Origin: Neisseria macacae ATCC 33926
GTDB lineage: Bacteria > Pseudomonadota > Gammaproteobacteria > Burkholderiales > Neisseriaceae
DNA length: 64,000 bases
Direction: 5' to 3'
NCBI RefSeq assembly: GCF_022749495.1
Contig: NZ_CP094241.1
Location: forward strand, 744,001 to 808,000
In this document: piece after piece, positions 52,258 through 61,275 of the stretch
How the letters are laid out: the number at the start of each line of letters is the position of its first letter
How positions within the stretch are numbered: the stretch's first letter is position 1
Notes under the pieces: model-generated
The model's database searches: none
The model's input: only the letters and a program-made list of their open reading frames with translations
What the model was told of the DNA's origin: nothing
Made by a program: the position numbers and the translations under genes

Positions 52258-52480
52258 TTTTTGATTTTTAAATTTTCGTTTTCACATTTTTCATTTAAAA
52301 AATAAAAAATAATATTCATTTGGTTAATAGACTCAAGATATAAAACGTACTAAACATGTACTTCGTAAACAAGAGCGTAATTTCGTTTTACAGGTGTAAT
52401 ACTGCCACGATTGAATTGTCGGTTTCTTCTATTTTTTTAGTATAAAATCCCACTTTATTTTTTCTCCCCGTCCTTATCCC

Positions 52481-55400
52481 ATGCGCCTGACCCACATCAA
52501 ACTCTCCGGCTTCAAATCTTTTACCGACCCGACCACGATTCATGTGCCGGGGCAGCTTGTTGCGGTTATCGGGCCGAACGGCTGCGGCAAGTCGAATGTG
52601 ATTGACGCGGTGCGCTGGGTGTTGGGCGAGGCTTCGGCGAAGCAGCTTCGCGGCGAGAGTATGCAGGACGTGATTTTTAATGGTGCGGCAACGCGCCGTC
52701 CTGCGCCGAGGGCTTCGGTGGAGCTGGTGTTTGACAACAGCGACCACAGTTTGCAGGGGGCGTGGGGGCAGTATGCCGAGGTGAGCATCAAGCGGCAGCT
52801 GACGCGTCAGGGCGAATCGACTTATTTCATCAACAATCAGACCGTGCGCCGCCGCGACATTACCGATTTGTTTCTGGGTACGGGCGTGGGGGCGCGTGGT
52901 TATGCCGTTATAGAGCAGGGGATGATTTCGCGCATCATCGAAGCGCGGCCGGAGGAGTTGCGCGCCTATATCGAGGAAGCGGCGGGCGTGTCCAAATATA
53001 AGGAACGCCGCAAGGAGACGGAAGGTCGTCTGAAAGACACGCGCGAGCATTTGCAGCGTTTGGGCGATTTGCAGAACGAGTTGGCGCGTCAGGTGGAAAA
53101 GCTGGAGAAACAGGCGGAAACCGCCGAACGCTACAAATCCCTGACCGCGCAGTTGAACCAACAACAGGATTTGCTCGATTACGCCCAATGGCAGCAATCG
53201 CTTGCCGCCGCCGATAAAGCGACCGCGCAGCATCAGTCTTTGCAGGCGCAGCAGGACGAAACCGCCGCGCAGGTTCAGGCGTTAAACGACGAAGTACACG
53301 CCTTGCAGACTGCCGAACAGTCGCAGCAGCAGGCGGTGCACGAATTGAGCAACAAACGCGGCGTGTTGCGCGAGCAGATTGCCCGTTTGGAAGAACAAAT
53401 CCGCCATCAACAAAACCTGCACCAACGCATCGAACGCGACAAACAGGCGGCGCAGGCGCAGATGCAGCGCATCCATCAGGAGCAGCAGCAAATCCGCGTG
53501 CAGCTTGAAGAAAACGAGTTGCAGGCCGAGGAAAAGCAAACCGAGTTGGCAGAATGGGCGATGCAGGTTGCCGAACACGAAGAGCGTCTGCCCGAATTGG
53601 AAGAAGTCCAAGCCACGCTCAATGCCGCCTTCCAAACCCAGCAGGACGAGGCAAACCGCATCCGTCGCGAGTTGGCGTTGAAACAGCAGCAGCTTGCCCA
53701 TGCCGAACAAACGATTGCCAAGCACGAAGAGCGCAAAGGTCGTCTGAAACTGGAAAACCAAGCCCTGAACCTGCCCGACGAAGCGGAAACCGCCGCCGCG
53801 CAGGAAGCCGCCGCCTTGTTGCAAAGCCAGCAAGAGCATTACGAAGAACAAATCATCGCCACCGAAGAAGCCTTACACGCCGCCCGCGAGGCGTTTCAGA
53901 CGGCCTCAAGCCGTTTTCAAAGCCTGAAGCAGCAACACATCACTTTGCAGGCGCAACAGCAGGCGTTGTCGCAAATCCTGTCGCAACAGCAGGAAGCCGC
54001 CGACTTTTGGCAGGCAACCGACCACGCCGCCGCGCCGCAGCTGTGGCAACACATCACCGCGCCCGCCGAGTGGCAGCACGCCTTGTCCGTCATCCTTGCC
54101 GAACGCCTGCACGCCCGCGCTGTGCCGCAAGGCTTCGTTCCCCCCGCGCCTTTGCCGCAGGGGCAGGCAGCATGGCTTTCAGACGACCTCTCCGGCGGCA
54201 TCAAAAAATCCCTGCCCGTACAGGCATTGCTGAACCAAATCCAAGCGCAGCCGCCGTTTCAGACGGCATTGCACCACTGGCTCGACGGCGTATTGTGCGC
54301 GCCCGATTTGAATTATGCCCTCGCGCATCAAAGCGATTTGGGCGCACACCAAATCTGGCTCACGCCCGAAGGCCATCAGGTTGATAAAGTCAGCGTCCTG
54401 CTCTATGCCAAACCCGCGCAGGAAAGCCTGATTGCCCAAAAAGCGCGCCTCGACGGCATCGCTTCCGAACTGGAAAACCTCGCCCCCGAACTCTCCGCCT
54501 CCGAAGCCGCGTTCAAACAGGCGGAAGCCGCCGTGCGCTCGTCCGAAGTGCAGCACAAAAATCTGATGCAGCAGCAACAGCAGCACACGCGCCAATACAG
54601 CCAGGCGCAGCAACGCGCCGCCGAACTTCTGGCGCGCACCAACCAAGGGCAAATCCGCCGCGAACACATCGAGCGCGAACTGGCGCAGTTGGCGGAAGAA
54701 CAGACCGTGTTGCAACACACGTCCGACGGGCTTTCAGACGACATCATTACTTTGCAGGAAGCTGCCGCCGAACTCGAACACCAACAGCAAACCACCGCGC
54801 ACAGCCGCCAAGAGCAGCAAGGCCGTCTGAAACAGGCGCAGCTTGCCCTGTTGGAAGCCAACCGCCAATACGGGCTTGCCGAAGTCGCCGTCCATAAGCT
54901 CAACCAGCAAAAACAAAACTACCAACAGCAAATCGCCCGACTCGAACAGCAAACCCTCGACTGGCAGGAACGCCAACAAGAGCTTGCCCTCGCCTATGAA
55001 ACCGAGTTCCAAAACGACGAGCAGCACATCAAGCTCGACGAGCTGACCGAAGCCGTGCACACGCTGGACGAAGAATACATCGCCGTGCAGGAGAAACTTG
55101 CGCAGATTCAGGAGCAGGGCAGGGAGCAATACGCCCGCGTACAAACCCTGCAAACCAAGCTGCCGCAGCTTCAGGCCGCCACCCAAACCGCCCTGTTGCA
55201 GCAGCAGGAAGCCCTGATTAACGCCAAACGCTACCATCAAAACCTGACCGAACGCGCCGCCGATTTGGACGCGCTCGAAGCGTTGGCGAAAGAATCGCCG
55301 AAAGTATTGAACAGCAGCATCGGCAGCCTCACCCAGCAAATCGAAGCCCTCGGCGCCGTCAACCTCGCCGCCCTGCAAGAACTCGAAGAAGCGCGCGAAC

Positions 55401-55963
55401 GCGACGGTTATTACCGCAGCCAGAGCGAAGACGTACAGGCCGCCATCTCCCTTTTGGAAGAAGCCATCGCCCAAATCGACGACAAAACCAAAGAGCGTTT
55501 CAAAGAAACCTTCGACGCCGTCAACGGCAAAGTCCAAACCTTCTTCCCCACCCTGTTCGGCGGCGGCGAAGCCACCCTCAAAATGATAGGCGACGACCTC
55601 CTGACCGCCGGCGTATCCATCATGGCGCGCCCGCCCGGCAAGAAAAACAGCACCATCCACCTTCTCTCCGGCGGCGAAAAAGCCCTCACCGCCATGAGCC
55701 TCGTGTTCGCCCTGTTCAGCCTCAACCCCGCCCCCTTCTGCCTTCTGGACGAAGTCGACGCCCCGCTGGACGACGCCAACACCTCGCGTTTCTGCAACCT
55801 GGTCAAAGAAATGTCGGCGCAAACCCAGTTCCTCTACATCTCCCACAACCGCCTGACCATGGAAATGGCAGAGCAGCTGGTCGGCGTAACCATGCAGGAA
55901 AAAGGCGTCTCGCGCGTCGTTGCCGTGGACATCAAACAGGCATTGGAAATGGCGGAACCGTGA
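52481..55963 (+). CDS. smc: Chromosome segregation protein SMC
   Basis: 1160 aa. Walker A GPNGCGKSN (31-39) at the N-terminus, two very Gln-rich coiled coils (about 165-500 and 665-1000) around a hinge, then the ABC signature LSGGEKALTAMS and Walker B CLLDEVDAPLDD at the C-terminus. It condenses and aligns chromosomes with ScpAB. Seven or so uptake sequences lie in frame and encode GRLK, FQTA or LSDD, an unusually high load for a structural coiled coil. Some are of the GCCGTCTGAA type. Likely promoter with TATAAA near 52441. Confidence 0.97.
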   Translation: MRLTHIKLSGFKSFTDPTTIHVPGQLVAVIGPNGCGKSNVIDAVRWVLGEASAKQLRGESMQDVIFNGAATRRPAPRASVELVFDNSDHSLQGAWGQYAEVSIKRQLTRQGESTYFINNQTVRRRDITDLFLGTGVGARGYAVIEQGMISRIIEARPEELRAYIEEAAGVSKYKERRKETEGRLKDTREHLQRLGDLQNELARQVEKLEKQAETAERYKSLTAQLNQQQDLLDYAQWQQSLAAADKATAQHQSLQAQQDETAAQVQALNDEVHALQTAEQSQQQAVHELSNKRGVLREQIARLEEQIRHQQNLHQRIERDKQAAQAQMQRIHQEQQQIRVQLEENELQAEEKQTELAEWAMQVAEHEERLPELEEVQATLNAAFQTQQDEANRIRRELALKQQQLAHAEQTIAKHEERKGRLKLENQALNLPDEAETAAAQEAAALLQSQQEHYEEQIIATEEALHAAREAFQTASSRFQSLKQQHITLQAQQQALSQILSQQQEAADFWQATDHAAAPQLWQHITAPAEWQHALSVILAERLHARAVPQGFVPPAPLPQGQAAWLSDDLSGGIKKSLPVQALLNQIQAQPPFQTALHHWLDGVLCAPDLNYALAHQSDLGAHQIWLTPEGHQVDKVSVLLYAKPAQESLIAQKARLDGIASELENLAPELSASEAAFKQAEAAVRSSEVQHKNLMQQQQQHTRQYSQAQQRAAELLARTNQGQIRREHIERELAQLAEEQTVLQHTSDGLSDDIITLQEAAAELEHQQQTTAHSRQEQQGRLKQAQLALLEANRQYGLAEVAVHKLNQQKQNYQQQIARLEQQTLDWQERQQELALAYETEFQNDEQHIKLDELTEAVHTLDEEYIAVQEKLAQIQEQGREQYARVQTLQTKLPQLQAATQTALLQQQEALINAKRYHQNLTERAADLDALEALAKESPKVLNSSIGSLTQQIEALGAVNLAALQELEEARERDGYYRSQSEDVQAAISLLEEAIAQIDDKTKERFKETFDAVNGKVQTFFPTLFGGGEATLKMIGDDLLTAGVSIMARPPGKKNSTIHLLSGGEKALTAMSLVFALFSLNPAPFCLLDEVDAPLDDANTSRFCNLVKEMSAQTQFLYISHNRLTMEMAEQLVGVTMQEKGVSRVVAVDIKQALEMAEP

Positions 55964-55993
55964 TGAGGTGGGGGAATCTTGATTGAGCTTGAT

Positions 55994-56042
55994 ACGGAAA
56001 GGTCGTCTGAAAAACGAAATTAGGTTTCAGACGACCTTTCCG
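55994..56042 (+). terminator. Uptake-sequence terminator of smc
   Basis: GGAAAGGTCGTCTGAAAA...GTTTCAGACGACCTTTCC; a 15-bp stem. Confidence 0.8.
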
Positions 56043-56162
56043 TGAATTGAAACAGGGCGTTGGATTCAGATTTCAAACTGCTATTGTTTGAGGGATTAAA
56101 TTCGTCTCAATACAAAGATTCAAAGAATTGCACCAACCGAGCCAGATTTTATAGGGGTAAAC

Positions 56163-57008
56163 ATGAACGAAACCGAACAAGTTTGTTTTAATGAAAAACG
56201 CAGGCAGCATTTTTTAAGTGAGGAAAGATGGAAATTCATTGTTGAGAAAACACCGGAAACAATGAAAATTTTTAAAAATAATTCCAATTCAAATAATTTA
56301 GAACTGAGAAACTCCTACGGTTTGGCAGCATTTACAAAAATGGATTATGTAAAGTCTAGTTATACCGCTGGAGAATCTATCGGCAAACTTCCTGGTATGC
56401 TGGATGAAATTATTGATATATTAGAAGTTTCCACCAAATTCTGGCAGCAAAACAAAGCCGAATTAAACGAAATCGGCTACTACACCAGCCCGATGCCGTG
56501 GTTTTATGTCGAATACTATCTTAACACTCTGTACCTCATCGCGCTGTGCTACCTCCTGCAACGCGAAGACCTGCTCCCGCGCCTGCTCGAAGTCATCCTT
56601 GCCAATGCAGAAGATGGGCTTGAGCCTGATTCGACCATTGAGGATTTCTTCTACTACCGCTTCAAAGACCGTCCCGACCCCGATTATGTCCAAATGAACG
56701 ACCATGTCGTTTTGATTTCAGACGCCATCCGCGAAAAAGATAAGGCTGAAAAACTCGCCATTCTCAACGCCTACCTCAAAGACTGGTACCACGAAATGGT
56801 CGGCATGAGCGACCTTGAATACCAATCCCACCTCGATCCAGAACAGAACGGTTATTGCGGTTACTGGGCATTCGAAGCCGCCGCCATCGCTTATCTTGAC
56901 GATTTGGACGATACCGAATTGCGCCAATCTCCTTATTACCCCAAAGATATGGTTGATTGGGCGAGGGAGCAGAAACGCAAGCGTGAAGGAAAAGGTCAAG
57001 CTGATTAG
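56163..57008 (+). CDS. PoNi-like immunity protein, DUF1910/DUF1911 (first copy)
   Basis: 281 aa, cytoplasmic. DUF1910-like N-terminus (YTAGESIGKLPGMLDEIIDILE) and DUF1911-like C-terminus: GYWAFEAAAIAYLDDLDDTELRQSPYYPKDMVDWAR. This family includes PoNi proteins that neutralise PoNe DNase toxins delivered by type VI or contact-dependent systems (established). No toxin gene is adjacent here, so it is an orphan immunity gene by inference. Downstream copy at 57099 shares most of the C-terminal two thirds almost exactly. GGGGTAAAC stands ahead of the ATG. Confidence 0.82.
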   Translation: MNETEQVCFNEKRRQHFLSEERWKFIVEKTPETMKIFKNNSNSNNLELRNSYGLAAFTKMDYVKSSYTAGESIGKLPGMLDEIIDILEVSTKFWQQNKAELNEIGYYTSPMPWFYVEYYLNTLYLIALCYLLQREDLLPRLLEVILANAEDGLEPDSTIEDFFYYRFKDRPDPDYVQMNDHVVLISDAIREKDKAEKLAILNAYLKDWYHEMVGMSDLEYQSHLDPEQNGYCGYWAFEAAAIAYLDDLDDTELRQSPYYPKDMVDWAREQKRKREGKGQAD

Positions 57009-57098
57009 TTTGGAAAAGTTGAAAGATTAAAAGGTCGTCTGAAACTAAGTAGCAGAATTAAGAGAGTACCGACCAAGCTAAATTTTACGGGAGTAAAC

Positions 57099-57944
57099 AT
57101 GAACGAAACCGAGAAAATTCCTTTTCATGAAAAGCGTAGGCAGCATTTTTTGAGTGAGGAAAAATATCAGAAAGAGAAAAATGGATATTTATCTAATTTA
57201 AAATTTTGGGGTAATAATTGGCAGAAAAGTATTTTAGAATCAAAACATCTATTTCGCTATAAATTTTCCGAAGTATTTGATTATTTGAGAATATGCTATA
57301 CAGCGGGCGAGTCGATTTCCCTTTTGTCTCCTATGCTGGACAAGATTGTCTCTACATTAGAAGTTTCCACCAAATTCTGGCAGCAAAACAAAGCCGAATT
57401 AAACGAAATCGGCTACTACACCAGCCCGATGCCGTGGTTTTATGTCGAATACTATCTTAACACTCTGCACCTCATTGCGCTGTGCCACCTTCTGCAACGC
57501 GAAGACCTGCTCCCGCGCCTACTCGAAGTCATCCTTGCCAATGCAGAAGATGGACTTGAGCCTGATTCAACCATTGAAGATTTCTTCTACTACCGCTTCA
57601 AAGACCGTCCCGACCCCGATTATGTCCAAATGAACGACCATGCCGTTTTGATTTCGGATGCCATCCGCGAAAAAGATAAGGCTGAAAAACTCGACATTCT
57701 CAACGCCTACCTCAAAGACTGGTATCGCAAAATGGTCGGTATGAACGACCTCGAATACCAGTCCCATCTTGACCCCGAGCAAAACGGTTATTGCGGTTAC
57801 TGGGCTTTTGAAGTTGCCGCCATCGCTTATCTTGACGATTTGGACGATACCGAATTGCGCCAATCTCCTTATTACCCCAAAGATATGGTTGATTGGGCGA
57901 GGGAGCAGAAACGCAAGCGTGAAGGAAAAGGTCAAGCTGATTAG
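57099..57944 (+). CDS. PoNi-like immunity protein, DUF1910/DUF1911 (second copy)
   Basis: 281 aa, same length as the first copy. The first 20 residues (MNETEKIPFHEKRRQHFLSE) and everything from about residue 87 (LEVSTKFWQQNKAELNEIGY onward) nearly match the upstream gene; residues 21-86 are different in sequence and AT-rich. Such a diverged block inside an otherwise conserved pair suggests selection for different toxin partners, or import of a new N-terminal cassette by recombination. Both have nearly the same 12-bp leader before the ATG. A short CREE and a split terminator follow. Confidence 0.82.
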   Translation: MNETEKIPFHEKRRQHFLSEEKYQKEKNGYLSNLKFWGNNWQKSILESKHLFRYKFSEVFDYLRICYTAGESISLLSPMLDKIVSTLEVSTKFWQQNKAELNEIGYYTSPMPWFYVEYYLNTLHLIALCHLLQREDLLPRLLEVILANAEDGLEPDSTIEDFFYYRFKDRPDPDYVQMNDHAVLISDAIREKDKAEKLDILNAYLKDWYRKMVGMNDLEYQSHLDPEQNGYCGYWAFEVAAIAYLDDLDDTELRQSPYYPKDMVDWAREQKRKREGKGQAD

Positions 57945-57963
57945 TTTGGAAAAGTTTGAAGAT

Positions 57964-58070
57964 TATAGTGGATTAACTTTAAACCAGTACGGCGTTGCCT
58001 CGCCTTGTCGTACTATCTGTACTGTCTGCGGCTTCGTCGCCTTGTCCTGATTCAAATTTAATCCACTATA
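57964..58070. repeat. CREE, internally deleted form
   Basis: 107 bp (CTCGCCTTGTCGTACTATC core). It lies between the second immunity gene and the IS3 insertion. Confidence 0.95.
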
Positions 58071-58073
58071 AAA

Positions 58074-58092
58074 AGGGTCGTCTGAAAACCTG
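58074..58092 (+). terminator. Left half of an IS-split uptake-sequence terminator
   Basis: AAGGGTCGTCTGAAAACCTG; pairs with 59340-59361 across the IS3 element. Confidence 0.85.
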
Positions 58093-58132
58093 TGAACTGG
58101 CCCCCAAATCTTGGACACTCATAAAAGCCTAT

Positions 58133-59029
58133 TCAGGCGCTCTGTGCAAGCTGGGTTCTGTATGCGACAGGACTCAGCTTTTTCAATTTCAAACTGCAAC
58201 GCTCCCGGTTGTAGTAATCCATATAGTCATCTATCTGCTTCATCAATTCATCTACCGTCAATTCACCTGCGTTATAGAAACACTCCGTCTTCAACACCGC
58301 AAAGAAGCTTTCCATCGGCGCATTGTCCCAACAGTTCGCCTTTCGCGACATGCTTTGAACCATGGAATACTCCGCAAGCAATTCCCTATATCCCGACGTA
58401 CGGTACAGCACGCCTTGGTCCGAATGCAGCATCGTTCCTTTAGCAGTCAGACGGGGGGCGGCTTTTTCGAGCATTTCCTTCACCATTTCGCTGTCGGCTC
58501 TGCGGCTCATGGCGTAGGCGACGATCTCGCGGTTGAACAAGTCCAAGATTGGCGAGAGGTACAGTTTGCCGTCCTTCCCTTTGAGTTCGGTAACGTCGGT
58601 CAGCCATTTTTCGTTGGGCTTTCGGGCTTTGAACCGGCGTTTGAGGAGGTTTTCCGATATTTCGCCCATGGCGGGATGGCGGTAGGCTTTTTTCGCCCGT
58701 ATGAGGGCTTTCAGTTCCAACTGCCTCATCAACCGCGCCGCTTTTTTGCGGTTCCAATCCAATGTTGCGGCAATGCGCCTTTGCCCGTAGCGTCCTTTAT
58801 GCCGCCGGTAGGTTTCGACAAGGAGGGCTTTGTCGGCTTCGTCGGGATTGGGTCGGTCTTGGTGATGGTAGTAAAAGCTGCTTTTGGGCAGGTTTGCGAT
58901 GTGCAGCAGGTATTTGAGCGGGTGTTGCGCCCTCAGTGTTTGGACGGTTTGGCTTTGTCCTTTGCGGTCCGCTTTTGGCTGAGGGCTTTTAACTCCTTTA
59001 GGTAGGCGACCTTTGCGCGCATATAGCAC
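58133..59029 (-). CDS. IS3-family transposase OrfB
   Basis: 298-codon frame. Integrase core with DDE residues in WLTDVTEL, HSDQGVLY and the Glu of NAPMESFF; HTH_21-like RRIAATL segment upstream. In IS3 elements OrfB is made as an OrfA-OrfB fusion by -1 frameshifting, so the ATG at 59029 may not be the true start; the A-rich stretches in the overlap (58933-59029) are candidate slip sites. Intact. Confidence 0.93.
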   Translation of the reverse strand: MLYARKGRLPKGVKSPQPKADRKGQSQTVQTLRAQHPLKYLLHIANLPKSSFYYHHQDRPNPDEADKALLVETYRRHKGRYGQRRIAATLDWNRKKAARLMRQLELKALIRAKKAYRHPAMGEISENLLKRRFKARKPNEKWLTDVTELKGKDGKLYLSPILDLFNREIVAYAMSRRADSEMVKEMLEKAAPRLTAKGTMLHSDQGVLYRTSGYRELLAEYSMVQSMSRKANCWDNAPMESFFAVLKTECFYNAGELTVDELMKQIDDYMDYYNRERCSLKLKKLSPVAYRTQLAQSA

Positions 59030-59283
59030 AACTCTTCGATAAGCTCTGCCTGTGTTTTTTCTTGGTCGGGTTTATCTGCGATGAAGGGGTTTTTGCGGTG
59101 TTGGGGCATGGTTTTGGATTGGGGATGTTCGAGTGCGCCGATGCCGCCTTCTTGATAGGCGCGTATCCATCGTCTCAGGTGGGTTCGGGAAATGCCGTAG
59201 TGGTCTGCGGTACGTTGTTGGCTGCGTATATGCAGGTAGTGGAGTACGGCTTGGTATTTGAAGTGTAATGTATATTTGCTCAT
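58933..59283 (-). CDS. IS3-family transposase OrfA
   Basis: 116 aa from MSKYTLHFKYQAVLHYL. Helix-turn-helix (RTADHYGISRTHLRRWIRAYQEGG), then a leucine-zipper-like C-terminus (AELIEELCYMRAKVAYLKELKALSQK). It binds the IS ends. The open frame running to 59340 includes the terminal repeat and is not used. Confidence 0.92.
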   Translation of the reverse strand: MSKYTLHFKYQAVLHYLHIRSQQRTADHYGISRTHLRRWIRAYQEGGIGALEHPQSKTMPQHRKNPFIADKPDQEKTQAELIEELCYMRAKVAYLKELKALSQKRTAKDKAKPSKH

Positions 59284-59339
59284 AAAAAAACTGCACCTTG
59301 TGAGTTGGAGGGGATGTCCAACTTTTGGGGTGCAGTTCA

Positions 59340-59362
59340 CCTGTTTTCAGACGACCCTTTTT
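59340..59362 (+). terminator. Right half of the IS-split uptake-sequence terminator
   Basis: CCTGTTTTCAGACGACCCTTTTTG, complement of 58074-58088; the T run is kept on this side. Confidence 0.85.
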
Positions 59363-59612
59363 GTTTGCAGCCAAAGTTCAGATGGTAAACTTGACGATCT
59401 TGGCGCTCAATCCAGAGTTCTTTTTTTGAACCTTGAATGGACTAAAGAATGAAAGGGATGGGGCTTGTAGTGGGAAGGCTTGCAGCCGGTGATGGGATTC
59501 AATTGGGTATTTGGGTCTTTCCGATGCTTGCAATCTGAACAAGCGGTCTTATATAGTAGGAGCTGCGGTGTCAGCTTCTTTATTTCCAACCTTCAAAGGT
59601 TTCTTAATTTAC
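59363..59612. other. Intergenic, no gene
   Basis: No repeat or uptake sequence of note; TATATAG near 59551 is a possible -10 for creA. Confidence 0.4.
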
Positions 59613-60164
59613 ATGAATAAAATTATTCTGCCTGCGCTTTGCGCCCTGCTTCTTGCTTCCTGCGGTAACGATACCGACAAAATCGGACGTGCCAGCACGG
59701 TTTTTCATATGCTGGGGAAAAATGACCGTATTGAAGTCGAGGGGTTTGATGATCCTGATGTGCAAGGGGTTGCCTGTTATATTTCTTATGCGAAAAAAGG
59801 CGGTTTGAAAGAGACGGTGAATTTGGAGGAAGATGCGAGCGATGCTTCCGTGTCGTGCGTGCAGACGGCGGAGGTCATCCGTTACAACGAGCAAGCCGTC
59901 GTCAAGCCGAGGGAAGTGTTTAAGCGCAGCGCGAGTTTGGCGTTCAAGAGCCAGCAGATTATCCGTTATTACGATCCTAAACGTAAGGCGTTTGCGTATT
60001 TGGTTTACAGCGACAAAATCGTTCAGGGTTCGCCGAAGAACTCTTTGAGCGCGGTGTCGTGCTTTGGCGGTGCTAAAGCGGATGCGCAGCAAGTTGCCGG
60101 CGGTATGGAAGGCAAACAGATTTACGGTGCGTGCGTCGTGGATGCGCCTGTGCCGAACAAGTAA
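59613..60164 (+). CDS. creA: CreA-family periplasmic lipoprotein
   Basis: 183 aa. Lipoprotein signal MNKIILPALCALLLASCGND with lipobox LASC. The mature part has the CreA pattern: KIGRASTVFHMLGKNDRIEVEGFDDPDVQGVACYIS, ASVSCVQT, LAFKSQQIIRYYDPKRKAFAYLVYSDKIVQGSPKNSLSAV. CreA function is not established. The start at 59511 is an upstream open frame without a ribosome site. Followed after 3 bases by yqgE. Confidence 0.9.
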   Translation: MNKIILPALCALLLASCGNDTDKIGRASTVFHMLGKNDRIEVEGFDDPDVQGVACYISYAKKGGLKETVNLEEDASDASVSCVQTAEVIRYNEQAVVKPREVFKRSASLAFKSQQIIRYYDPKRKAFAYLVYSDKIVQGSPKNSLSAVSCFGGAKADAQQVAGGMEGKQIYGACVVDAPVPNK

Positions 60165-60167
60165 AAG

Positions 60168-60725
60168 ATGAGCGATATGAACCTAACCGACCATTTCCTG
60201 ATTGCTATGCCCGATATGGACGACCCGTTTTTCGAAAATTCGGTGATTTATGTGTGCGAACACAACGAAGAGGGCGCGTTGGGCATCATCATCAACAAAC
60301 CGTCGCCGATTACGATGGACATGATTTTTGCGGCAACCGACCGCAATATTCCTTTGCGGATGCAGCACGAACACGTCATGATGGGCGGGCCGGTACAGAT
60401 TGACCGCGGCTATGTCGTGCATACGCCGGTGGGCAACTGGCAAAACAGTATGATTGTTTCAGACGACATTGCGCTGACGTCTTCGCGCGATGTGATTGAA
60501 AACTTATCGCGTCAGGGTGCGGTGGACAAGATTTTAATCAGCATAGGCTATTCGAGCTGGAGCAAAGGGCAGCTTGAACGCGAGCTGGCGGACAATGTCT
60601 GGCTGACGGTGAAGGCGGACGAGCATATTTTGTTCGATATGCCTTACGAACACCGCTACGCCGCCGCGTTTGCCAAGCTGGGCATCCAGCCCGATGCGCT
60701 TGTCTGTGGAGCCGGTCATGCATAA
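60168..60725 (+). CDS. yqgE: YqgE/AlgH-family protein (UPF0301)
   Basis: 185 aa. [41 protein letters not shown] and [15 protein letters not shown] are diagnostic. Function unclear; it is almost always next to ruvX (yqgF), as here, where the genes overlap by 8 bases. One reverse uptake sequence in frame (VSDDIA). Confidence 0.94.
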   Translation: MSDMNLTDHFLIAMPDMDDPFFENSVIYVCEHNEEGALGIIINKPSPITMDMIFAATDRNIPLRMQHEHVMMGGPVQIDRGYVVHTPVGNWQNSMIVSDDIALTSSRDVIENLSRQGAVDKILISIGYSSWSKGQLERELADNVWLTVKADEHILFDMPYEHRYAAAFAKLGIQPDALVCGAGHA

Positions 60726-61185
60726 AGCACCGGCAGGGACGGTTTTGGCGTTTGATTTCGGCGAGGCGCGTATCGGCGTGGCGCAGGGCGATGCGGAGCT
60801 TGGCTTGTCGCATCCTTTGGCGACTGTTACCGGCAACAGCAACGACGAGAAATTCAACGCCATCGCCAAGCTGATACGGGAATGGCAGCCCAAGCATCTG
60901 GTCGTCGGACTGCCGACCCACGCCGACGGTACGGAACACGAGTTGACCCGCCTTAGCCGAAAATTCGGCCGCCGCCTGCACGGGCGTTTCAACCTGCCCG
61001 TATATTGGGTGGATGAACGGATGTCCTCGCTATATGCGGAAAGCCTGCTTGCCGAAGCGCAGGTATTCGGGCGCAAACAGAAGGCGGTACTCGACCAAGT
61101 GGCGGCGCAAGCGATTTTGCAGGGCTTTTTCGACGGCGGCGCGGCAGAGTATTTCAACGGCAGGGAAGAAGGTTCGGAAGAATAA
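60718..61185 (+). CDS. ruvX: Putative pre-16S rRNA nuclease YqgF/RuvX
   Basis: 155 aa from MHKAPAG, overlapping yqgE; an earlier in-frame ATG at 60670 lies deep in yqgE. RNase H-like fold: [16 protein letters not shown] (Asp near 13), [16 protein letters not shown] and DQVAAQAIL with the final Asp. It trims the 5' end of pre-16S rRNA or resolves DNA junctions in E. coli relatives. Closed by a terminator. Confidence 0.94.
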   Translation: MHKAPAGTVLAFDFGEARIGVAQGDAELGLSHPLATVTGNSNDEKFNAIAKLIREWQPKHLVVGLPTHADGTEHELTRLSRKFGRRLHGRFNLPVYWVDERMSSLYAESLLAEAQVFGRKQKAVLDQVAAQAILQGFFDGGAAEYFNGREEGSEE

Positions 61186-61202
61186 TTTGTTTGAGATAGT
61201 TT

Positions 61203-61275
61203 GAAAAAAGGTCGTCTGAAAGCTGTATTGACGGGATTGGAATCCGGCAACAAGCTTTCAGACGACCTTTTTGCA
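61203..61275. terminator. Uptake-sequence terminator between ruvX and the convergent gene
   Basis: AAAAAAGGTCGTCTGAAAGCT and AGCTTTCAGACGACCTTTTTG enclose about 28 bases; serves both strands. Confidence 0.85.

Larger units (their letters stand above)
58093..59339. mobile_element. Complete IS3-family insertion sequence
   Basis: 1247 bp with imperfect inverted ends (TGAACTGGCCCCCAAA... and inverse TGAACTGCACCCCAAA...), two overlapping orfs, and a CCTG target duplication (58089-58092 and 59340-59343). Inserted into the loop of an uptake-sequence hairpin. Confidence 0.93.

Noticed and set aside
52388..53233. 281-codon open frame antisense to the start of smc
   Set aside because: Entirely opposite to conserved SMC coding sequence.
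54734..55846. 370-codon open frame antisense to smc
   Set aside because: Leu/Gly/Val-rich shadow of the Gln-rich coiled coil; no ribosome site or domain.
58111..58443. Rightward open frames within the IS3 element
   Set aside because: They oppose the transposase genes and have no features of their own.
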